Notes: generated by a model not told the origin, from the sequence alone. Shown: positions 11,434-22,229, counted from the first letter of the stretch. The stretch is 64,000 bases of DNA from Laguncularia racemosa (GCA_037954665.1 JBBMOL010000546.1:1-64000); one strand, 5' to 3'. Numbers and translations: made by a program.

Positions 11434-12473
11434 TGATGTGCCTAAATCCACTTGGAAGCACAATAAAAAGACTCAAGAAAACAAATTTAAATCAACCACA
11501 AAAACCGGTTCCAAAGAAGGATAAAATTGCGTGAACCTAGTGAAGGTGAAATGAAATCCAAATACTCAATGATGCAATTATGATACCACAATAATAATCT
11601 CTTCTAACATCACCCTAATCACATATAATCCCACGTGAATAATCCACAAACTCAAAATAAATCTTCAATTCTAAGAACCCCTTTCCACAAGTGATAATCA
11701 CGTTTCAAGAAGTAATCTCCAAGGAAGAACCGAATTCAAATGCAAAGGATCTCAATTAAGCACAAGAATTCGAAAATAATAGGAAGCAAATCTGTCCAAG
11801 AACTATCTCAATTCACCCCTAGATATGACACACTAGAGAAGAAAAGAAATCACAACAAAATGAAATTGATACTACTCACAATTCCAAGGTGTTGCATTCG
11901 CCACAATTTCAACTCTTGGGATTGAAATTGATAAGAGTCTAATGACAATTAGGAAACCCTAATCCTCACATGAAATGTACTCTCAAGTCTGTAAAGATTG
12001 CCCCCCTCAAACCCTCTCTTAAGCAAGTATTTATACTTGCTACTCCTAGGGTTAAAAAGTGGTCAAAATTACAAGTTTGCCACTTTTAAGGTAGCTAGCC
12101 CTAAATGAAAATTACAACGAAATAAAAGTGTCCCAAAACTAAATACAACAAAAAATAGTTGATAAAAGAAGAAATATATAAAAGAAATGGTTTTCAAGAT
12201 GCCGGTCTTCTATAGGATCCATCGGCCCAGCTCATCATCGATTCAGGTTGGTCCATGGATAACCCACAAGCTGAGTCTGAGAGAGTTTGTCCATTGCCCT
12301 ATAAAATACGATAAGTGTTCCTGTTGGAAAACACAATACAAGAATAATAGAAAAGAGGTTAATATATAAATAATTCCGGGGTCGATCTGCTCAAAATGGG
12401 CCCTCATCGCCAAGATTTGAAACCTTTAGTTCTTGCCCTAATGATAGGTCTTGTCAGATTTTTATTCCTATCA
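11434..12473 (-). repeat. 5' LTR of element D
   Basis: Pairs with 8280-9320. The outer edge CCTATCA abuts ATTAG at 12474-12478. The palindromic TATA box is at 12023-12040. Confidence 0.92.
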
Positions 12474-12478
12474 ATTAG

Positions 12479-13265
12479 AGAAAGAAGGACCCCTAGTGTT
12501 ATGGAGATTGACGTAGCCTCTACTATACTTGCTAAGGTTGATGCGTTAGCAAGACAAGTCAGTCAAATGTTTACCTCATCTCAACAAGCAGCAACTGTAG
12601 AGCCTTACTTTGATGAAGGAACTGACATTACCTATGTTGATTATGTGGGAAGTTCATCTCGTCCTCAAAACAACCCATATAGCAACACTTATAATCCTGG
12701 TTGGAGGAATCACCCAAACTTTTCGTGGAGCAACAACAATAACGTACAAAGGAACAACCCTAATCCTTCTCTAGGCTTTCAAAGACCACCTAGCCAATCA
12801 TCTAAGTCATCGGTTGAGGAGATGCTAACTAAGCTAGTAAAAGATTTTGAAGAAGGAGATAAGTCCATCCACCAGATTTTGAAAAATCAAGAGACCACTC
12901 TTAAGAATCATGATGCATTTATTCGCAACCTGGAGACACAAGTCGGGTAAATGGCCAAACTTCTATAAAAAAGGCCTCAGGGCTCACTCCCAGGAAAGAC
13001 AGAATCAAACCCCAGAGAACATGTTAAGGCAATAACTTTGATGAGTGGTAAGGAGCTACATTCTAAAGTTCAGGAAGAAGAGAATGAGGTAATTGAATCG
13101 ACCAAGGAGCCAGCTACCATCAAGAACAAAGGTAAACAGCTAGATGAGCAAGATTCCACATCAATGCCTGTCCTAGAATACAATCCCACCATTCCCTATC
13201 CAGCCAGATTAAAGAAAGATAAGACCGATGAACAGTATGGGAGATTCCTGGAAGTGTTTAAATAG
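12479..13265 (+). pseudogene. gag of element B, C-terminal part
   Basis: Continues the gag reading after element D and its target duplication. It shows the Athila-type segment MEIDVASTILAKVDALARQV and an N- and P-rich stretch (PQNNPYSNTYNPGWRNHPNF). A coiled-coil-like region follows (VEEMLTKLVKDF through HDAFIRNLETQV), then the linker to protease (VLEYNPTIPYPARLKKDK). There are stops near 12949 (TAA), 12966 and 13263 (TAG). The equivalent region in E2 (58661-59892, minus strand) is open, which shows the ancestral frame. Confidence 0.85.
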
Positions 13266-14027
13266 TTGCATATCAACCTTCCCCTGGTTGAGGTACTGAC
13301 TCAAATGCCAAAATATGCAAAATTTTTAAAGGAATTGTTGTCAAACAAGAGGAAATTGGAAAAGTTTTCTACTATAACTTTGGGAGGAGAGTGCTCAGCT
13401 GTGATCCAAAATAAACTACCTAGGAAGCTCAAAGATCCTGGGAGTTTTATAATTCCTTGTCTTATTGGGAATTTATCAGAGGAAAAAGCATTGGCAGATT
13501 TAGTAGCAAGCATCAACCTTATGTCTTACCAATTATTTAAAAAGCTAGGGTTTGGGGAACCTAAGCCAATAATAATGAGCTTGCAATTGGCCGACCGATT
13601 GGTAAAATTCCCAAGGGGGGTAGTGGAAGATGTGTTAGTAAAAGTCCAAGACTTCATTTTTCCAGCAGACTTCTTCATCCTTGATATGGAAGCTCACGTG
13701 GAGATTCCTCTCATTCTAAGGAGACCATTTTTGGCTACGGCAAGGGCTGTGATAGACGTAGGAGATGGGAAATTGGTCCTGCGAGTGGGGAATGAAGAGG
13801 TCATAGTAAAGATGCCAAATGTTCTAAAACAAAGTATGCATCATGATGATACATGTTTTGCTGTGGATTACCTTGATTTGATGGTGTCTGATGCTATGGG
13901 AGAGTTGTTGGCTGATGATGAAGTGGAGTTTTGCTTAAGGAGTGGGGGAGAAGAAGAATTTGAAAGTGAGGTATCAAGATCAGTTGTAAAGCAGCTTAAT
14001 GACCATGCCAAATTAAAAAAAGGATAG
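13266..14027 (+). pseudogene. Aspartic protease region of element B
   Basis: A 253-aa open stretch matching the E2 protease (58661-59878). The hydrophobic-Asp signature is ADLVASINLM here, while E2 has ADLGANINLI. The Gly of the catalytic Asp-X-Gly is replaced by Val, so this protease is probably inactive. A PLILRRPFLATARAVIDV block follows, the second conserved part of the fold. It ends in a stop at 14025-14027, upstream of RT. Confidence 0.85.
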
Positions 14028-14094
14028 AGGCTTTGAGGATATAAGTCGTTCCAACATCCACAAGTCTAAATCGTCTAAAGAGGAACTCCCTGAA

Positions 14095-15790
14095 TTGGAG
14101 CTTAAACAACTACCAAGTTATCTTCAATATGCATTCTTGGAAGAGGGTTCTAAACTTCCAGCTATCATATCTTTGAATCTCAACAAGGATCAGAAGGAGA
14201 AGCTCTTACTTGTTCTTGGCCAACATAAGAAAGCTATTGCTTGGAAGATGGTTGATATAAAGGGCATTAGTCCCTCATTTTGTACCCATAAAATCCTATT
14301 GGAAGATCATGTTAAGCCTGTGATCTAACCCTAGCGTAGACTGAACCCAAACATGAGAGACGTGGTAAAAAAGGAAGTAGTAAAACTACTTGATGCGGGG
14401 ATGATATACCCAATCTCTAACAGCCCATGGGTAAGTCCTATACAAGTCGTTCCAAAGAAGGGTGGTATGACTGTCATGCCAAATGAAAAAAAATGAGCTT
14501 ATTCCTATGAGAACGGTCATTAGGTGGAGAGTATGCATTGATTATCGCAAACTCAATGAGGCCACTAGAAAAGATCACTTCCCTCTTCCATTCATTGATC
14601 AAATGCTGGAAAGGCTGGCTGGGCACGCTTACTATTGTTTCCTGGATGGAATGTCCGGGTATTTTCAAATCCCCATTGCATCGGAAGATCAGGAGAAGAC
14701 AACATTCACTTGTCCATTTGGGACCTTTGCTTATCGACGAATGCCTTTTGGACTGTGCAATGCACCGGCCACCTTTCAGAGATGCATGTTGGCCATCTTT
14801 GAAGACATGATTGAAGATAGTATGGAGGTATACATGGATGATTTTTCAGTTTATGGGGACTGCTTTGATGAATGCCTTGATCATTTGAAGCTAGTCTTGC
14901 AAAGATGTGAGGACACTAATCTGGTGTTGAATTGGGAGAAGTGTCATTTTATGACACAAGAAGGGATTGTGCTAGGCTATAAAATATCCAAGAAGGGAAT
15001 TGAAGTGGATGAGACGAAGGTGGAAGCAATATCCAAACTTCCTCCACCATCTTCAGTAAAGGCAATAAGAAGCTTCCTAGGCCATGCCGGTTTTTACCGT
15101 CGATTTATCAAAGATTTTTCGAGGATTGCAAGGCCGATGATGAAGCTCTTGGAAAAAGATGCCCCTTTTGAATTCACTCAAGGATGCCTTGATGCCTTCA
15201 ACCTTCTTAAGGAAAAACTTACTCATGCTCCTATTATGGTCACACCGGATTGGAGTCTTCCCTTCGAGTTGATGTATGATGCAAGTGATCTAGCTATTGG
15301 GGCTGTGCTGGGACAACGCAAGGATAAATATTTCCAACCCATCCATTATGCAAGTAAGACATTGAATTCCGCACAAGAGAACTATACAATAATTGAAAAG
15401 GAATTATTGGTGGTTGTCTTTGCTTTTGATAAATTCCGCCCCTATCTCATTTTATCTAAGGTCGTAGTATATACGGACCATTCAGCTTTGAAGTACTTAT
15501 TGACAAAGCAAGACGCCAAACCGCGTCTCATAAGATGGATCCTACTCCTCCAAGAATTTGACCTTGAGATTAAAGACAAGAAGGGTTCCGAGAACTTAGC
15601 AGCTGATCATTTGTCAAGGTTGGAAAATCCACACTTACAAAAGTTCAATGATTCAGACATCAATGACGAGTTTCTAGAGGAGAGATTGTTTGTGGTTTGT
15701 TCATTGGAAGAATCTAGCACACTATGGTTCGCTGACATCGCCAATTATTTAGTGGCTAGGGTTCTCCCCAAGGACTTGAATTATCATTAA
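14095..15790 (+). pseudogene. Reverse transcriptase and RNase H of element B
   Basis: Athila-type RT: the N-terminal segment is ELKQLPSYLQYAFLEEGSKL, ADIKGIS is represented by VDIKGIS, then WRVCIDYRKLNEATRKDHF. The catalytic YMDD box falls at residues 117-120 of the ORF starting 14483. RNase H follows (LMYDASDLAIGAVLGQ, EKELLVVVFAF, YTDHSALKYLL) and ends near NLAADHLSRL. Two Gln codons near 14326-14337 have become TAA and TAG. A run of eight A at about 14484 shifts the frame. The long ORF 14483-15790 is otherwise intact. The role in the family is copying the RNA into DNA inside the particle. Confidence 0.92.
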
Positions 15791-17038
15791 AGGAAGAAGT
15801 TCTTTGCCGATTTGAAACACTACTTTTGCGAGGATCCATACTTGTTTCGGGTTTGTGCCGATCAATTAATCAGGAGGTGTGTCTCTCGGGAAGAAGGATG
15901 GAAGATTCTTTTCCACTGTCATTCTGGACCGACCAGAGGTCATCACAGTGCCAACCGGACTGCCCACAAGGTTTTGGAGTCGGGTTTTTATTGGCCTTCA
16001 TTGTTTAAAGATGCTTAAAGTTATGTAGCGCAATGTGACAGCTGTCAAAGGGCTGGAAATATGTCAAGAAGAGATGAAATGCCCCAACAATACATCCTTG
16101 AGTGTGAAGTGTTTCATGTATGGGGTATTGACTTCATGGGACCTTTTCCCTCCTCTTTGGGCAACAAGTACATATTGGTTGCTGTGGATTATGTGAGCAA
16201 ATGGGTGGAAGCGCAAGGTTTGACAACAAATGACTCCAGGGTGGTGGTAAAGTTCCTTAAAAAGCTTTTCTGTAGGTTTGGGTCCCCACGAGCGCTTATT
16301 AGTGACAGAGGCACTCACTTCTGTAATACTCAAATTGAGAAGGTGCTGAAAAGATACGGCGTTACTCATAGACTTACCACCCCATAGCACCCCCAAACTA
16401 GTGGACAAGTGGAGGTGTCGAACAGAGAATTAAAGCGCATCCTAGAGAAAATTGTAGCACACCATAGGCGAGACTGGGCTGAAAGATTAGATGAGGCCTT
16501 GTGGGCCTGTAGAACCGCCTATAAAACACCGCTGGGATCTACTCCCTATCGGATTGTGTATGGTAAGGCATGCCACCTCCCCATCGGAATCGAGCATAAG
16601 GCCTATTGGGCTATTAAATCAGTCAATTTGGGTCTTGAGAAGGCCGGGATACAAAGACAAATGCAACTCAATGAGTTGGATGAGTGGAGACTCATGGCCT
16701 ATGAGAATTCCTTCACCTATAAAGAAAGAGCAAAGAGGTATCATGATTCTAGAATATAACACTCAAAACGTTTTAAGGAGGGTGACTTTGTTCTACTCTT
16801 TAACTCAAGATTGAAACTGTTTCCAGGCAAGCTGAAATCCAGATGGTCGGGCCCTTTTAGGGTAAGGAAAGTCTTCCCCTATGGCATGGTTGAGAGTGGA
16901 CACCCCGACAAGGGCATCGTTAAGGTAAAAGGCCAAAGGCTTAAATTATACCATGGTGAACAAGAGGTTTTTAGAGAAAGAGAAGAGTTTACTCTCTTTC
17001 CCCCATCCACTCGAAGTGATTTTAAGATGTCGAGCTAA
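15791..17038 (+). pseudogene. Integrase of element B
   Basis: The His-Cys zinc region (GPTRGHHS to CDSCQRAG) spans a TAA stop at 16016. The catalytic core has Asp in GIDFMGPF, Asp in ISDRGTHF and Glu in QVEVSNREL. A TAG stop at 16385 replaces a Tyr codon. A GPF/GPY-like module (WSGPFRVRKVFPYGMVE) and the tail VKVKGQRLKLYHGEQ end the polyprotein at 17038. No chromodomain is seen, as expected for Athila. Frame changes also occur around 16757-16811. The role in the family is inserting the DNA copy into the chromosome. Confidence 0.9.
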
Positions 17039-17323
17039 CGACTATAAATAAAGCGTCTTTTGGAAGGCTGTTTGGGCCTATCTCTTTCTTTTTCTTTTGC
17101 ATGTATATGTTTAGTTTATCTTTCCTCCTTAACGCTTTTTGATTGTGTAGAAGCCACGTTTTGGATCTTCTATAACTTCCTAAAGTAGGGAACTTTGAGG
17201 ATTTTTTATTGCGAAGGGTAGGTTGATCCATGAGGAGCTTGGGAGGTGCATCTCGGGTTGAGGAATTTACCACATTTCATTCTAGAGGTAAATACAAGGT
17301 AAGAAGAAAAAGATTTTTCTAAT

Positions 17324-17388
17324 ACGCCCATACACCCCTTCCATACGGGGCGTATGGATTCCATACGGGGCCGTATGGATGCAGGCCA

Positions 17389-17419
<31 letters not shown>

Positions 17420-17528
17420 GAATGTATAGAAGGCGCTACGCCCCTTCCATATAGGGCCGTATGGACGCAGGCCAGCCCCCCCAAAATGCACAGAAGGCGC
17501 TACGCCCCTTCCATACGGGGCGTATAGA
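17324..17528 (+). repeat. Post-pol palindrome array of element B
   Basis: Repeats of CCATACGGGGCGTATGG-type inverted repeats (17341, 17361, then variants at 17448 and 17511). They are separated by C tracts of 29 (17390-17418) and 7, and by GCGCTACGCCCC blocks. The segment 17492-17525 equals LTR positions 6202-6235. It lies 285 bp after the end of pol and upstream of the env-like gene. Confidence 0.88.
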
Positions 17529-18442
17529 CTGGAAACACTGTGCACTAAAAAAAAAAAAAACTTCCTTGCTCTCTCATTTTAGATTTTTTTTCCTCTCATC
17601 TGTATTTATCTCCCTCTCTTTCTTCCTCACACGCTCTCACTCTCCTTCACTGCACACACATAAAACTTCACAAAATCATCTTCTTCTTTCTCTTTTCCAC
17701 CTCTCAAGGCGCATTAAAGGTATGTTCCCTCTTCTTCTTCTCACCATTGTCTTCCAATTTGGATCTGTATCTTGTGGACCACTACACGCAAGATATATGA
17801 GGGCTGGTTGATTTTCGTTCCTGGAATTTTTTTTTTTATATTGATTCCTTGTTCCATTTCATTGTGTGATTAGGGATTATATCTTGTTATGTTAGGGGGT
17901 TTCGAAATATGCAGTAGTTTTTCGAATTTCAAATTGTAAATTTGGGTTCCATCACTCAATCCGTGCACAATTGATAGTCTAACAAGGGGCTTTTGTGTTC
18001 TACTACTTTCTACCATGTTTATTGTGTAAATAATCCTTCTAGACATCAATTTTCACTCTTAAGACCTTAACTTTACAGATTTTTCAGGATTAGGATATAG
18101 GTTTTAGTGTAAGCACAATAAGTTCCTCTTGTTCATCCATAATGTGCTTCCAATTGTAGATGATTGCTTGATATTGCTTCACTTCCAAGTTTAAACACAT
18201 GCATTGTACAATTCATACTCTCTCTCATTAGTGGAATGATGTCTCGATGTTGTCAATATCCCCTTACATAGACTATACTTTTTGGCATCACGCATTCTAT
18301 CCTTGCATCATGTTTTTAGGCTATGTACTTCACTCTCTTCACTCAAAACATGCCTTGTTTGTAAACTCTATCACATTTGCATGGTGGAATAGCAAGTAGG
18401 AACCATTTTGTGCCTTATTTCTTTGTAGTTAAACTCCTATAG
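17529..18442 (+). promoter_or_regulatory. Putative internal promoter, leader and leader intron of the env-like gene of B
   Basis: Directly after the array come about 190 bases with a CT-rich (Y-patch-like) leader (17560-17705). A consensus splice donor AAAG/GTATGT follows at 17720. A pyrimidine-rich acceptor TTTCTTTGTAG ends at 18428, giving a predicted 709-bp intron, and the ATG is at 18443. No clear TATA box is visible, unlike the E2 counterpart. Seen: signals and order. Inferred: transcription start and splicing. Alternatively the donor could serve a genomic transcript, but it lies downstream of pol, so it would not remove gag-pol. Confidence 0.5.
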
Positions 18443-19633
18443 ATGGCCCCCAAGAAGCAAAAGACACAAAGGAAGAGAAGCAGAATGGAACAAGGGGGTA
18501 GTAGTATAACAGTACCCAAGGGATTCAATGATGCCCAAGCTGACCTCTATAGAAAATTAATGGGGAAGAAGCAGATTGTCCCCAACATCTATGTGAATTC
18601 TGCACTGATTCAGGAATATGGACAAAAGCGGCAATTTGAGAGACTCTTGTCTGACCCCGCTTGGGCCACCCTCCTTTCCACCAGCGAAAAGATCTACAGA
18701 GGGCTAACACTTGAGTTTCTAGCCACCTTTAGAATCCACAGACCGAATCGCCTCTTCGGCTTAGACAATGAGGTCTTATTTTGGGCCTTTGGGAAACATC
18801 ATACACTTTCAATGACCCAGTTTTGTGAGTACATGGGGTTATATTCATCAGAGTTCATAGTTAGTGACAAGTTTCAAGCATTGCCAACTACATTACCAAG
18901 GGATTTAACAATCTCTGAAATTTGGTGTCGCTTCGGTAGGACTTCTAATTATGATTCTTCACTCTCCCGTGGCTCTCATCTAAAGAAGCCAAGCTACCAA
19001 ATCCTTTACTCGCTCTTGGCTCACTTCGTTTATGGAAGACTCCAATCCACCGGGGTGGTAAGTCAACTGAAACTTTATGCCATGTGGAGTATGATTACTG
19101 AGACTCGAGTGAATGTAGGAGTCGAGTTAGCTTTTTCCATCAGACAACAAGGTTAACTCTCCAAGCGAGGTGTATTTTGTGGGGCTTATATCACAACAAT
19201 TCTCAAAAACATGGAGGAATTCCCCCTACAAACCACTAGCAGATGAAGTAGGAGAGTCTCTCTCAATTAGTGAAAATGTGCTTATTCAGTTTAACATTCC
19301 TAAGGTTGTAGAAGGAGAATCCTCATCAGAGGAAGAGATGGAAGCACCTCAAGACGACACCTCTTGATGGCTAGATGCATTGACAGATGAAGTGCGAAAG
19401 CTTCACAAGAAATATAAAAGCCTGAAACGATATATCCGAGCTTTTGCTAGCAAACTAAAAGTCAAATTACCTGATTGCATTTCATCATCCTCCTCATCTA
19501 GCGATGATGGAGATGGAGGTCAGCAGGTCGAAGGGGAGGGAGAAAAGAGTGGAAGTCAAGGTGAAGAAGAGGATGATGTAAAGCAGCAAATAGACGAATA
19601 TCAGGAGGAAGCAGAGATTGAGGAGGAAGCCTA
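18443..19633 (+). pseudogene. Env-like / ATHILA ORF-1 family protein of element B
   Basis: Begins MAPKKQKTQRKRSR, a basic nuclear-signal-like start, and reads 237 aa to 19156. A frameshift there moves the frame to 19170-19367, then a TGA stop interrupts, and it resumes at 19380-19633. The total would be near 400 aa. The middle part (KIYRGLTLEFLATFRI, LFWAFGKHHTLSMTQFCEYMGL, LYAMWSMI) resembles the ATHILA ORF-1 family (Pfam) found after pol in Athila elements. The C-terminus is acidic and Ser-rich (SSSSSSDDGDGG). I see no signal peptide or clear membrane span, so env-like is positional only. The real function of this family is unknown. Confidence 0.8.
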
Positions 19634-19997
19634 GTGCTCTTAGCCGCCAACTTTCTTTTTCTTCAGTTCTTTTTTTTAGTTAACCGTTTGAGAGAGAGAG
19701 AGCAAACTTTGTAACTTTTTCTATCTTTAGACTCTTGCCTCACTTTGTTTCTTTTTAATTAATTGTCTTACTTTCCCTTTCTTGTGGACATCAGTAACTT
19801 TTGAGGATGCAGAGATCGTAGATTCTGCTTCACTTTTGTTGCAAGAACTTTTTAACTTTCTTGTTTCTCAACTTGTGGCGGTTCGTGAGGTCGATTTGTG
19901 CTGACCCAAGCTCAGGGGAGTACTAGTTCTTTTCTTTCCTTATCATATAATAACTTGTTGATGCATTTGTTTTCTCTTACCTCGGAATTATATGTCA

Positions 19998-20017
19998 AGA
20001 CATTGGGGACAATGTCT
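19998..20017 (+). promoter_or_regulatory. Conserved hairpin after the env-like ORF of B
   Basis: AGACATTG-GGGA-CAATGTCT: a perfect 8-bp stem with a GNRA-type loop, followed by ACTGTGGGGGAG (20024-20036), a polypurine-like stretch. The same hairpin is in E2 (36006-36025 and 55955-55974), also followed by GTGTGGGGAAGGGG. Confidence 0.75.
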
Positions 20018-20039
20018 CATTTAACTGTGGGGGAGAAGA

Positions 20040-21157
20040 ATGGGATTCATTGTAGAAGGAAGAAAAATGCACTAGGAGTGGTTGAAGTCCGGCAAAAAGA
20101 TAGAAAAATTTTCAAAATTTTTCTTTTATCATTACATTTGTGGAATTTTTTTTTTCAAAATTTTCTATTTATTCATCCCTGATGGAAAAAGACAATTTAG
20201 CATTCAATAAGGGATTGACTATGAAAACTTATCTTGTAATGCACTTTAGTTATGTTGGATTGTGTTAACTTGGCCAAAATTGTGGGATGAAATCCTTGTG
20301 AAGCAAGTTTACCCGTTGCTTAACGTTAGATTTTGGAATTAGGATTAGTTCGAGATCCTTAGAAAAAGGTCAATTGGTTTAACTTTGGGAAGTTTTCTAG
20401 GACGGTTAGTTCTCTTTTGAATTTCTAGAGAGCCATTTAACCCTCAAAGAAGGGGAAAATGAGGTAGTCTTCTTAGTGACTCTTTCTTAAGAGATCTCTT
20501 TAATTCTTAAATCAGTAAAAGTAAATAGAATTCTTTTAGTATGGGCGGGCTTTGGTCCCTCAGAAGAGCAAAGTCTGATCCCTCTACTAACTATTTGAAT
20601 AACTTCCCTAAAGGTTAAGGTAATAGAGGTTCGTTGGGGTCCCTTTAAAACCTGGTCACCTAAGGTCGTCTGGCTTGGGATTGGCTGACCGAGGAAATTA
20701 CCAAAACATTACCAAAAAAGAAAAATAAATTTGAAGGATTCTTCCAACTCGAGTAATTAAGTCAGTAGGGACGCCTTCATTTGAGGGGACAACGTCTGTT
20801 AACTTGGGTGATGAACTTGAGATTATCGGCTGAAAGCTCGCTACATGGGTTGCGGGATCCAATTTAATTAAACAGTTGATTAAAAATAAACCCCTGAAGA
20901 GATCTTTATAGAAGGGAGAAGCTAGGTGGAGTACTGATGCAGTTTACTTTCTTTTCGGGTTACTTTGCTTGGACAGATTGCCTAAAGGATCATAGCCTCC
21001 TAAATAACTTTTCAAAGTGGACTAATTCTCCTTTTTGTCTGTTTGAACTTGCGATTAATCATAGTTTTGGAAGCTAACCTTAACAATAGGGATAAAAGCT
21101 TGATTTACATTGACTAGTTCTAGACTTTTGGCTGAAGTTTCCTTTGTTCAATTTTCT
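20040..21157 (+). other. Conserved 3' noncoding block of element B
   Basis: No ORF of note. Several blocks match, inverted, the same interval of E2 (34784-35990), for example AACCTGGTCACCTAAGGTCG near 20650 and AACTTGGGTGATGAACTTGA near 20795. Part also matches E1 near 33095-33180. Conservation between elements with different LTRs suggests a cis function in RNA, or shared descent with slow decay. Confidence 0.65.
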
Positions 21158-21568
21158 TGATAAGGTGTAACACAAGTTAGAAGAAAAAGGAATCCTTTTG
21201 TGTTTCAAGTTCTTTTTGTTGTAAATTGAGTGGAAATCATTTAGAATTGGTACATAATAGCATAATGTATCGCTTTCAGGTGATGTGGAACGTATGACGA
21301 AGAAATCAATTGGATTCATCAAGAAAAGAAAAGGAAAAGCCAAGCTTTTTGCCCATACACCCCTCCATACTTTGTACATATCTATATATATATTTAAGTG
21401 GAGAGAGAAAGGGGCAGACCAAGGGTTTTACTATTAACACACATCTCACTTTTCTCTCTTGGAACAACAACACAAGAGGATCCTTGTCTCAACCAAAGCA
21501 TTCAAGATTCGAACTTCCGGGTGGTAATCATGAACTCTAGTTGCTCTCCTATCAATTGTAATTACATT
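21158..21568 (+). repeat. 3' LTR of element B, left part
   Basis: Starts about TGATAAGG and aligns with the 5' LTR from 5930. It lacks the 6135-6280 interval: CCATAC jumps straight to TTTGTACATATC, removing the palindrome array and C tract. It breaks at 21568, where element C begins. Confidence 0.78.
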
Positions 21569-21595
21569 CCTTTTCTTTCTCATTGTCTTTTGCTC

Positions 21596-21612
21596 TCTCT
21601 CTCTCTCTCTGT
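21596..21612. repeat. CT microsatellite
   Basis: Uninterrupted run of CT dinucleotides in the truncated end of element C. Confidence 0.8.
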
Positions 21613-21650
21613 TTTTCACTCACCTTATGTCTTGCAAAAGACTGTTGTAG

Positions 21651-22229
21651 CTACAACTGATCCTCATACACCTGTTTAGGTGTTAAAGGTTTAAGATTAA
21701 AGCTTTTCCCCTGGTGAACAAGCGTATACTTGTTAGAAAAGCCATCATGAACAACCTTCCTATCAAATTGCCATGGCCTTCCCAACAACACATGACATGC
21801 CTGCATTGGCACTACATCGCATAACACCTCATCCTCATACCTACCAATGCGAAAAGCAATCAAGGCTTGCTTACTCACCTTAGTCTCGCCACTATCATTC
21901 AACCATTACAATTTATATGGACTAGGGTGTTTAGTAGTCTTGAGTCCTAGCCTCTCAATAATAAAATTACTCACCACATTAGTGTAACTTCCTCCATCAA
22001 TGATCAAACTGCAAATGTGATCACCTAGATAACATCTAGTAGAAAAGATATTCTCTCTTTGTACCTCCTCTTCTTTCTTCACCTGCACATTCAAAACTCG
22101 CTTCACTACCACCACTAACTTCTCTACTTCAGGCTCCTCATCATCACTAGCATCCTCTAATGGAGGCATATCATCTTCTTCACTACCCCCCTCAGTCTCA
22201 TACTCACCATCATCACGCAAAATCATCAC
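21651..22229 (-). pseudogene. Aspartic protease region of element C
   Basis: Two minus-strand open stretches (22229-21906 and 21902-21651) are separated by a stop where F has Gln-Trp. The acidic N-terminal part (MMILRDDGEYETEGGSEEDD) leads to the active site LIIDGGSYTNVVSN, then CDVVPMQACHVLLGRPWQFDRK. In F the active site reads DGGSCTNV; the Cys to Tyr change is just after the catalytic triad. A stop at 21651 ends it, at the same place as the F ORF. Confidence 0.85.

Larger units (their letters stand above)
8280..12473 (-). mobile_element. Element D: non-autonomous gypsy-type element nested in B gag
   Basis: LTRs of 1041 and 1040 bp (8280-9320 and 11434-12473) flank 2.1 kb. The perfect target duplication ATTAG occurs at 8275-8279 and 12474-12478, and the B gag reading continues across it. 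The initiator-Met primer site (11416-11427, - strand) gives the direction, so D is antisense to B. The interior contains only a protease-like ORF with a repeat tail; gag core, RT and integrase are absent. The LTRs differ at few positions, so D is younger than B. It is the same family as A. Confidence 0.92.

Noticed and set aside
9033..12369. Matching 60-aa ORFs at 9033-9215 and 12187-12369
   Set aside because: They lie at the same place in the two LTRs of D, so conservation is due to the LTR pair. No family features.
18443..19633. True retroviral-type envelope glycoprotein
   Set aside because: No signal peptide, furin-like site or transmembrane segment visible; the term env-like is used only for its position.
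21310..21679. Small ORFs shared by the 5' and 3' LTRs of B (also 6312-6503)
   Set aside because: LTR leader sequence duplicated by the element structure; no recognised product.
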